NCBI GenBank assembly: GCA_910574455.1
Contig: CAJSYZ010000009.1
Coordinates: forward strand, 4,543,040 to 4,607,039
Direction: 5' to 3'
Length of the DNA stretch: 64,000 nt
Source: Trichaptum fuscoviolaceum
Lineage: Eukaryota; Basidiomycota; Agaricomycetes; Hymenochaetales; Trichaptaceae
A program made the position numbers and the translations under genes. Positions 55,387-64,000 of the stretch are shown one piece after another. Every line of letters begins with the position of its first letter. Position 1 is the first letter of the stretch. Under the pieces are notes generated by a model. That model ran no database searches and was not told the origin of the DNA. It was given only the letters and a program-made list of their open reading frames with translations.

Positions 55387-55753
55387 ATAGCACAAAGCAA
55401 GGAAGAGCCACGATAGGACCGTCTGAACCCAGAGAAGGTGTATGTACAATAGTCAAGAATTCCGTAGTGAAGCCTTGAGATTCGCGTGTATAGGTTTGGC
55501 TTCCATAGGGTAAGCTGGATGTAGTCATTTATAATTCCGTGATTGCTGTTTTTTTATAGATTTCCTATTTTGTGAACCTTGCTATGTAGTCAGTCTTTAA
55601 ATTTGGCCTTGCGATGTTGAATGTTCAAGCCTTTAGCTAATGAGCATTAGTAAGAAGCCTCAGTCGATCGAATATCGACTTCGGGATGTCGTGCTCGAGT
55701 TGACCTCAAGTTGACGGCAGACCGCGATGGATGTGAACTTCACCCAATCACAG
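55387..55753. repeat. 3' flank of gene 4, duplicate of that of gene 2
   Basis: Near-identical to 35507-35860. AT-rich, non-coding. Confidence 0.6.
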
Positions 55754-55974
55754 CAAACATCGGAGGCTGTCTCAAAGTGTGACAGGGTCTATGAAGCGGT
55801 GTCCCTTCTTTCAAGGGCTGTCAATTGTTGAGACAAAACGCTTGAGACAGCCTTCCTCAGCCAATCACCGGTTAGAAACGTAAGAATTGTCTGAAAGAAA
55901 GACAGACCTTTGAAGAAGTGACAATACTTTACGACCCCTGTCTTGATTTCAGACAGCCTCTTGTGTTTCCCGTG
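55754..55974. mobile_element. 221-bp foldback MITE
   Basis: Absent at the equivalent site in spacer b (near 35862). The flanks AATCACAG (55746-55753) and AATCGCAG (55975-55982) differ at one of eight bases and look like an 8-bp target duplication, as made by hAT elements. Inside, AGGCTGTCT near 55764 pairs with AGACAGCCT near 55951, and further gacag/ctgtc motifs give a foldback structure. No coding sequence. Confidence 0.6.
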
Positions 55975-56271
55975 AATCGCAGTCAGATCCAATCTCCTCA
56001 TATAACCCACGTTAGAAAACATAATCGGCAAGATTTATTACTTTGGCAGTTGCAGTTTTAGATAGATAACAGCAAATAAGATCACATGCATAAGTATCAG
56101 CCATATTATGCAGTACGCGCCAAGAGGGAATGATATAACATAGCATAGCATCATCTCCCTCACGCAAGCAAGTGTTGTCTCAGGAAGTGAGAACTCACAA
56201 GACCCAAGCCCGCCAGAAAGCACGTGCGCCTCGTCTGTAAGCTTTATACGGAGAGAATGCGGAAAGCTTGA

Positions 56272-56648
56272 TTACAGATCCGGGTGGAGGCTGAAGAGAT
56301 GGAGAAGATGAATGAAGGGCGAGTGTAAAGTGAGTATGAGACGTACCAAGATGCTCTAGGCGTGTGAGCGAATAGTTCAGTGGCCTGAAAAAGGCTTCCG
56401 TTTGTACCGTATTTTTCTACCCGTCCTCCAAAGCTCATCATCCTCTCTCTCTTCCATGATACAAACAAGTCGAGACTTCCAGCAGAAGGTTCGTCGGCCT
56501 TGTCAATGTACACGCACTCAGATTGTCCTTCATGACGTCCAGTGGAGTAAAAGCTACACATGGGCGTAAGGTCTACTTGAAAGATTGCGCAGATCACCGC
56601 ACAGAATAGTAACGAGGCTGTGGTGGGACTCGAACCTAGGGTGACCAT
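56272..56648 (-). CDS. Small two-exon protein (106 aa), copy d
   Basis: Complement of 56272-56290 and 56347-56648. It lies 20,115 bases from the copy at 36157-36533 and has the same exon lengths and intron. Only a few residues differ (for example CATI to CAVI, and VSGKRER to VSWKRER). Survival of the frame and intron in both copies supports a real gene, but recent duplication would give the same picture. Hydrophobic N-terminus; function unknown. Confidence 0.45.
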
Positions 56649-56726
56649 TCAGATGATCAAAGCGAGTAAGTGTTGAAAGTGATTATAGACCCACGCACCA
56701 AAGGACGCGCGAGGGAGTTGTGCGAG

Positions 56727-58559
56727 TTAGGAGGGTATGCAATGGTCATTCTCATATGCATAGCGAAGTGGTGGCAAAGCAAAAAAGTGAAGAGATTTTT
56801 GTCGTGATCGCGCGGAGAGTAAGGTCAGATAATCCGATTTTGGGGAAAAAGGGAAGAAGTATGAGATGATGTCATCGAGCGTGCCATGAGGTAGGAGGGA
56901 GAGGGATGGTTGAGCGCGGCAATTTGCAGAGGCAGATGTGACAGATGAAGAGGAGAAAGGAAGGTGTAGTCGACTTGTGTTGCAGATTCCAGATGGACCA
57001 GTCAAGTCTATGCGATCTCATGCCGGCGATGACTGCAGCTATGACGCACGTCCTCCGCTTGACCCCTGGCGATCATCGCCGATCCTTTGCGGTCCATGTT
57101 GTCCGATCGGCAATCCAGATCAGAATCGACTAAGAAAGTCGACGACAGCAGAAGACGGATTCAGAAAGTAGCACCCTTGTTCTTTCAGATAATAGATTTG
57201 AGCCCGTTGGTGTCCGTAGCAGTCTGCCCCCCGGTGAGAAATTTGATCATGACGGCAAGCAGGAAGACATCGTGCAGAGAAAGTCGCGGTATGGCGGTAG
57301 TTCACGTTCCCACGGTTCCAGGCACAAAGACCCTTACCTACCTCCCTGTTCTAATCTTTGGTCGAGCCCGATTGCACCGACATCCGCATCATACCATTCG
57401 AAGAATAAGTCGGGAGGACTTTATTCACGGACTTCCTACCCCAATCTTACAACTCAGGTGCCCTGTGGTAATTGATTTCTACAGGAGATAATGGCGGGGA
57501 TAACAAAAGGACCATACGCTACAGTATAGGACAGTGGACAAATGTACCACTAGGGGAATATTCGTCGTTTTCGATTAGCAGCAACGGAGATCCCAGCACA
57601 AGCTCTGCACAAGTATCGACCCCAGCCACCTTAGTATCCCTGCCCGCACCAGGGCCATCCTTTGCTGTCGAGACTGACCAGCACGCTCCGCCACTCAGGA
57701 AACCTCGCAAACGCTACCTCGTGGTCCAGCTTCTCCAACATCAGGCAAGGGAGTTGTGCAGAGAATGCAACTTGACGGTCGAAGAGGGTTGCAGAGTAAA
57801 GGGGTCCGTGGGTGATTAGGGCGTTTGCAGTCGGTGGGTTCGCCAACGGGGTTCAATGCGCCGCGGCGCACGTATAACGAGCGGCATATAAACCCCTCCC
57901 TCTGGTGGAGGACTGCGCAGAGGAAAACGACACGCATGCGGGAGGAGGTGAGAGCTGTGATAGACTGCGCGAGGTTGGTCGTTCTTGTGAGTATCGTGGA
58001 AGCGATTAGGGCAGGACGGCCAACAGGTCTCGGTTATGATTGCACGGCACGTCCGGATGAAGAGCGAGGCCTTACAAGGAGGGGAATGAGAAGGAGGAGA
58101 AGAAGGAAGACGGAATGGCAAGCGAGGTTGGAACTGGAAGAGAATGGCCGGGACAGTGGATCTTCATAGTCCTTCCGAGTCGATGCAGATTGGGCGCAAG
58201 AAGCGATCTGCATACAAACGACGCCCAGCCTTTCCTGCATCGCCGAATGCCATTCGACACAGCTCCACTCCTCCGTGCCTCGCTGCGGCCTCTTTCCCCG
58301 CTATCGGTGTGCACATGTAGTGCAAGGAGAGGTATGGGACCATGCAATTCAGATGGAGGAGGTGGACGAGAAGGAAAGAGGAGGGGAAGACAGTCGGAAG
58401 ACTTGTAACGGCCTAAAATGTGTTTGGCGACATGGAGGGTGAGGGACCGAGATGTCGAGGCGAGGGACAAGCACGTTCGGTCAAGTTGGGCTTTGCGCAC
58501 CGTTTAACAAGATGTTCGCGTTCAACATGACACCACCGTAGCAGAAGCGAAGAGAGGTG
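56727..58559. repeat. Conserved inter-gene spacer, copy d
   Basis: Near copy of 36612-38459, with small insertions and deletions. The + strand frame with RECNLTVEEGCRVKG is again open (57472-57819). Confidence 0.6.
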
Positions 58560-60420
58560 CAAACAGTGATTGTGGAGGGCGCAAAGACTATGCATCCGCG
58601 GCGTTATCGTCACATCAGTGACCCAGGAGTCTAAATACGGAGCAGAACCGATAGTGAGAGAGTCTCGGCCAGGTCGTTAGAGAGAGTAGCGACGACAAAC
58701 CTGAACAGGGAGAAGGAAGTCAGTATTAGACGTGCAGACATGAAGGTATTATCACAATCAAGACAGAATCCATTTGTAGTCTCATACGCTGGATAAGACA
58801 TCGAAGTGAATTGGTCTGAAGGTCTTAGACCGCATGGGAAAGCAACACTCACTTTTTGTCATCGATCGCATAAGCGCGTGCGCGATGAGGCCATTGGCGT
58901 GTTGATGAAGAGGCATAGCGATCGCCAGTCCTGCGGGACTCTCAGCCTGAAGAAGGTCGTGGTGATTCTAGATGATCTTCGTCACGCTCTTTCGCGTTCC
59001 CTCGCAGCAATGAAGGAGGAGGGGGATGGGCTTGAGAAAAGACGGGCTGGGCGTGCGGCAGGAAGTGCTGGCCCATCGCAGCGAAGGCGATGTCGATGGT
59101 GTCTGCGGCGATTTCGTTCTCCATGGAAATGGCCTATTTGACTTCGAAGAGCGTGTCGCCTCTAACCGCCTTGGTATCGTCGCGTTGGCGTTCTGGTCTT
59201 CGACATTATTAACAGAAGTTGCGGAGTTGCCAGTGTAAAAGCTCGGAAAGCTTCTGACCATTAAGAGTTAGCCATGGGTAAATCAGGAGTTGAAAAATAC
59301 TCACCAGAGCCCAACTATTCGCATTTCTGTGTCTCTGACAAGTCCGTATTAACTGGGTAATGTGGAGGCACCGCGTCTCCAAACTCCCTCTTCACGCCAC
59401 CGAGGAGGAAGCTGCTCTCCCTCAAACGTGTGTTGCCCGTCTTGACGGCATTGAAGTCCTGCACATCGCGTCTGCGAAGTATGGGCGGAATGCCTCCTCT
59501 CTTATAGCCTCCGCGAATGTTCCAGCCGCACACATAACAATAGCTCTCAGATCCACTCCCCTTCCCTAGATAAGATGTGGAAGTGCTTCAGCTTGTCCAT
59601 CGTCGGTGCTACGGCAGGAATTTGTCCCGCGACGCGTGAGCGTCAAACTCGGTCGCGCCAGTCGCGATTGCCTTGACCTTGAGCGGCGCGGTGTTGAACA
59701 GGGTCGAGAGGCGCTCGATGAGAAGCGCGAGGTAGCCGTCGACAAACTCCTGCAGGAGCTCGAGCAGCGTGTCAAGCGTCGTACATGCCAGGTACTGCGT
59801 CGCGAGATCAGCAATGAACACCATGGAGGTTGGGTTGAGCGCGGCGTACTTGTTGATGCCATCCACTAGCAAAGGTAGCGGAGAGCAGTGCACACGGCGG
59901 CATCGTGGTTTTGAATTCAAAGCTCAAAGAATGGGCGGACTTGCGGCATGACCGGCGTCATGTACTCGAGTGACTCTCGGCGACAACACCTCAGCCATCA
60001 TCATCGCTGAGGTTGCTGAAGACAAGGAAGATATGTGCCGGCAGGAGTGAAGTTGACAGTGTGAGGATTATATATAGCGTTGAATGCGAAGGTATGTCTT
60101 CATGGGTTTGGCTCCGACGAGCTGAGGATTGACATTGCTGAGCAGAGGTTCCTCCTGCATTCTTCGTCAGAACGAAACATCTCGTGATGACCGGGGCGAC
60201 GCACCAAATCCAGCGTCGTCTCGACGACATCGAAGGGATGCCTTGCTCTCTGTTCACTGGCCACAAGCATCGACCGCCGTACAGCCGACCTCCATCTATG
60301 CCTGGAAATTCCGGATGTCATCCTTCTCCTCCAAGTCGCTCTCAATGCACGTCACCGACAGAGACGCGAACCTCGCCGCTCTCTGGATCTTGCAAGAGGC
60401 TCTCGAAGCTCTGAAAGGGG
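58560..60420 (-). pseudogene. Karyopherin (Kap123/importin-4-like) relic, copy d
   Basis: On the - strand: EEKDDIRNFQA (about 60330), LATQYLACTTLDTLLELL and LFNTAPLKVKAIATGA (59920-59609), VKTGNTRLRESSFLL (59533-59315), ENEIAADTIDIAFAAMGQHF (59121-58942) and a final piece near 58700. The order is that of the Kap123 HEAT solenoid. Stops and frame changes separate the pieces. Near-identical to copy b. Confidence 0.62.
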
Positions 60421-61345
60421 CTGTGATGTGCTCCTGGACTGCTTCAGCAGTGCTTTCAAGGCATAACAGAAGGTACAGCTGGTGATCGCGAAGACTCAAG
60501 AATGTGAAATGAAAAGTCTGGAGCTCGGCGTTAATCGTCACACTTCCGTGACCGTGACCCACGGAGTTTAAATTCCGGGATGATCAACTTGGCCGCCGAT
60601 TGCCGGCCTGCAGTCTTCCTCCGACGTTCATCACATGCAGAGATGAAACTTCATTCACGCTCTCCGCTGCACGATGGCCAACTCCCCGGACTGCTTTTCA
60701 TATAATTTCGAGCTTTAAGTAATGGCTGGACAACAAAAGGTCGCAGGTCAGTCACAAGGTTAGAACACGAGGCAAAGGTGTTGTGATAAATTAAGAGAGC
60801 TATCACCTGAAAAAAGAGCCAATTCATGGTTCACGTTGGATGTCGTACAACGTGCGCTGCTGAGCCAAACTGGCGTCGTCATTTATCGCCGATGGATCGT
60901 GTTCTTCCGCCTTCTTTCATCACCGCACATTACAAGACGTGATTAACGCCCTTCGCCGTCTGACTCTGTGGCTTTATCGAGCCAATGCTTATGACGCTCG
61001 TACGTCATTCAGCCTTCGCTCTATCCCCACGGCCTATAGACACGAGGTATTATCTAGCGTTGGTGAAACCCCGAAGCACTATGGGAACTCGATTACCGCG
61101 AGACTTTCACGTATAGGCTTTGCAGACGATGTATTGAGAAGTGTATGGGTACTGCTTGACTTCGCAAGATATCGATCACTCGCACCCAAGATCTGGTTCA
61201 GCGCTGGAATTGAACCTTCTATTATTGCTGTTATACTCCACGCTGCCTTGCTTTGTCCGCATGTTCTATATTTCAGCCCAGTCCCATCCGCGACGAAGAC
61301 TCTCTTTCCTCCCACTTCCATATCCTTCTGCTCATAGTTGACGAT
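60421..61345. other. Upstream region of gene 5
   Basis: Near copy of 40361-41320. No independent gene seen. Confidence 0.45.
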
Positions 61346-64000
61346 ATGGCTGGTTCGTCCTTTCTTGCTGCAGACCATGGACTCACGTTGACGCACTTTG
61401 ACAGATCCGGAAATAGGTATGCGATTACCACTAGTACACGTCATTGTCGTATTAATGGCGTCAAGGTGTCAATTCGTCAAATGAGATCCTGAAAGAACTT
61501 CTCGTTGTCGCGAAGAACATTCAAGGCCTTCTTAGCCAGAAGACTGATCAGGAAAGCAGTAAGTGATGATCACAAGCATCGCCGACTCATGTGTGAATGT
61601 GTCAACTCATTTCTAACACAGGAGCAGCTCAGGAAATAAACGGAACGACGAATGAAAGCAAGGGTTCACCACAAGTAACAGTCACTGCTCAGGATCCTCG
61701 CAACGATGAGACGGCAATCGTTGAGGTCGACGATCACAGTAAGTAATGGTATATGCTATATGACGGCAACTGAATTGACTCAAATTCATGTACAGACAGT
61801 TGGCCAAGCGTCGAGAAGATAGCGGAATACAGAATCAGATGTGCGAAGCACAAAAGGTATTCAACTCTATCTATCTCATCAAATTGCGTCTAATACTATG
61901 AAATTCTACTCAAGCGAATGTGAGAAAATGCAAGTGGAGGTACGTACGGGACCTTTTATTGAGCAAATATCTTCAGACTAACAAGTAATAGTTGGGATGC
62001 TTCACTGCACACTTGGGCATTGTCGGGGGCGACAAAATGGAAATTGCAAGGGCAGAATCACTGCGGAAAGGGTTGCTTGATCCCGTGCAATATCTGGAGA
62101 AGGCTTTCGATGTGACTTTCGATGGTACGTGATCCTATTTTATAAGTGAAGCTATTGCTTGAGTGCCAACGGTTTACTAGGGAGACCGATTGCGATGGAC
62201 AAAGTTCGAGAGTCCTTCGATAGGCTTGATGACTTCGTTCGTGATTTTGCCTACGGTCCGCACCAGAAAGATGTACTTTATCCTGATAAAGTCATACAAT
62301 GGAGTAGCATCACTCCTGTGAGTGTAGAGTACCTATTGCATATGCGAAGGACTAATCCTTCTACGCAAAGGATGGATATTGGAAAATCGCCAGTAAGGAT
62401 CAAAGGCTATCAACCCGCAGCTTGATCTCTAATGATGCGTGGTACAGACCTCGTAGCTAATGGTAAATTTGTCGAATGCTTGGATTTCATCCACGACGTC
62501 TTCTTCTCCGAGTTGGAATCGGTGATGGGTGGTGTCGTCGGAGCGCTGGCAACATTCGAAGAAAAATGTAAGTAGTTTAGTGCGTGTGATTAGTCCGGTA
62601 TCGATACAGTTGTCTAATGGTGGCCGTCTTGAATTTCATGTAGCTGCGAGTGCATGGCTAGCGACGAAGAAGACAGAGGACTTTGCAAGGTGGTCTACGG
62701 AATACATAAATAGCGTCTTCTCGCCAATACAATCGGCTGGAGTTCCGAGTGCCTCATATTATCCAGATATGTTTGCACTTCCGAAAGGAAGTATGCCGCA
62801 TCACGAAAGGTAAGGTCACCTTCCCAAACTCTAATGCGACTTACTGCCGTTATCACTCTAGAGTCTGTATCAAAATGACAGGCGAGGTACGCATGCGATT
62901 CCTGTTGTGATACATCCATCTCAGTAACGATGTAGCTGGACCACCTTATCGCGCATTATGGCATTATTGGAGGGGACGAAGAAGTTATTGAGGCTGCCAA
63001 GTTGGTCCAGAGCTGTCTGCTTCGCCTCGTTGAAAGACTGGAAGCTGCGACCGCCGCCTCAGATGGTACGGTATCATGATACTATAGACTAGATGACAAC
63101 TCGCTGATGTGATTAATACAGGCAGGCATGACGCAATGAATTCACTGTTATCGTCTCTCGGTAGGCTATACCTTGCCACCGCTAAATTTAGAGGGAGTCT
63201 GTACCACCAAAAGCATGCATTCTACTTTCGTGAAGTCAAAAAATGGGTGGACTGTCTATGTGTAAGTTCCCGATCTGCGAAATGTTCCGCTGCTAATATA
63301 TGCACCTCGAAGAATGGACTGCATGCAGTATACGGTAATGAATTCAGAATGGCTGACCGCAGCAATTATATTGATAATATTGTACCCAGGTTGTATACAT
63401 CGCAATGAATTGCCTGAATGCCTAAATTATGTCTGCAATGTCTTATTCACCGATCTGGAGATCATAATGATCGGACAAAGTGTTACGTCCGGAAAAACAA
63501 AGCTACAGGAAGAATATCTACCAAGAGCGAGTTTAAGCAACGTAGCCGAAGAACTGAAGATGTTCGGGAAGGAATGTGAGTGAATCTTAGCGCTGATCTA
63601 CACCATTAGCGAGCTACCCACTAAACCCTAAACAGCCCTCCCGAAATTCCTTGTCGACCAAATGGAGAGGGACACAACACGATATATCAACTTAACGACG
63701 ATCGCCACCTTCTTCTCCAGCGTGACTGCGACCACGCTCCAGTTCACGTACGCACCGACGGACTCGGAACCGTCGAACTCCTTGAGAGGAGTAGTCAATC
63801 TCTTCTGGTTCTTGTCGCTAGTCTTCAGTGTATCGTCGGGTGTGAGTAGCTTGCTTGGCTTGACATGGAGGAAGTCTTCAATGTGCGTAATCTATCTCAC
63901 CTAAAATCAGGCAATATTGATGATCGTTGAAGATACGACTCTCGTGTTCCTCCGAAACTAATTCGCATGTGGTTCGACAAGGCGCCCATGCTGTTCCTGA
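61346..64000 (+). CDS. Gene 5: family member, 3' end beyond the window
   Basis: Start ATGGCTG (61346). The 25-nt exons are at 61915-61939 and 62862-62886; the 22-nt exons at 62371-62392 and 63313-63334. The N-terminus matches gene 3 (QEINGTTNESKGSPQ). Module 1 has GRPIAMDKVRESFDRLDDFV and HQKDVLYPDKVIQW; module 2 has LDHLIAHYGIIGG and YHQKHAFYFREVKKW. The first TM exon (about 63637-63883) codes for the same MERDTTRYINLTTIATFF start as its paralogs. The window ends within the third TM segment. No stop or phase break was seen in the part present. Confidence 0.75.

Noticed and set aside
56615..56645. Possible tRNA T-arm on the - strand (GGTTCGAGTCCCACC)
   Set aside because: The stem does not pair properly, no anticodon or acceptor arm is found nearby, and the stretch is the first codons of the small two-exon gene. 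The copy at 36500-36530 has changed the loop.

Overview
The window is nuclear DNA of a filamentous fungus, most likely an Agaricomycete (mushroom-forming basidiomycete). Introns are short (about 50-60 nt) with GT-AG borders. There are relics of eukaryotic genes (beta'-COP, a Kap123/importin-4-type karyopherin, a G-protein alpha subunit with long insertions of the basidiomycete kind, a Ser/Thr kinase) and a fungal Ty3/gypsy retrotransposon with a chromodomain-like tail. I cannot name the species.

The backbone is a tandem array of one multi-exon gene family, all on the + strand: gene 0 (only its 3' end, 1-366), gene 1 (10306-14326), gene 2 (31512-35506, frameshifted), gene 3 (41321-45359), gene 4 (51324-55386) and gene 5 (61346 to the window end). 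Start-to-start spacing is about 10 kb for genes 2-5, and about 9.3 kb between genes 1 and 2 once nested transposons are subtracted. I traced gene 1 as 21 exons and 985 codons. Its predicted protein has a long N-terminal part made of two copies of the same six-exon module, then four transmembrane segments, a variable Trp-rich amphipathic stretch, and a fast-changing acidic/Pro-rich tail ending in ESGE. I do not recognise the family by function.

Each spacer whose layout I can read (a: 367-10305, b: 35507-41320, c: 45360-51323, d: 55387-61345) carries on the - strand the same decayed fragment of an importin-beta-family karyopherin, so the duplicated unit is 'membrane-protein gene plus dead karyopherin'. 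Spacers b and d also carry a small conserved two-exon gene (106 aa). Spacers b and d are near copies, as are a and c, giving a higher-order repeat of about 20 kb (gene 2 + b + gene 3 + c, then gene 4 + d + gene 5).

Mobile DNA has repeatedly landed in the array. A 4.5-kb element with 20-bp terminal inverted repeats (5129-9623) carries intron-containing fragments of beta'-COP and a protein kinase. A Tc1/mariner-like TIR element (17176-29095) has been split by an 11-kb gypsy retrotransposon (17814-28771). That retrotransposon has LTRs differing at only two sites, a 5-bp target duplication, an apparent Tf1-like self-priming site, a -1 frameshift site between gag and pol, a premature stop late in pol, and about 2.4 kb of extra overlapping ORFs. 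A Mutator-like TIR element with a 9-bp target duplication (48589-49999) contains a second, TA-flanked MITE, and a 221-bp foldback element sits at 55754-55974. A truncated G-alpha gene lies at about 15340-16870.
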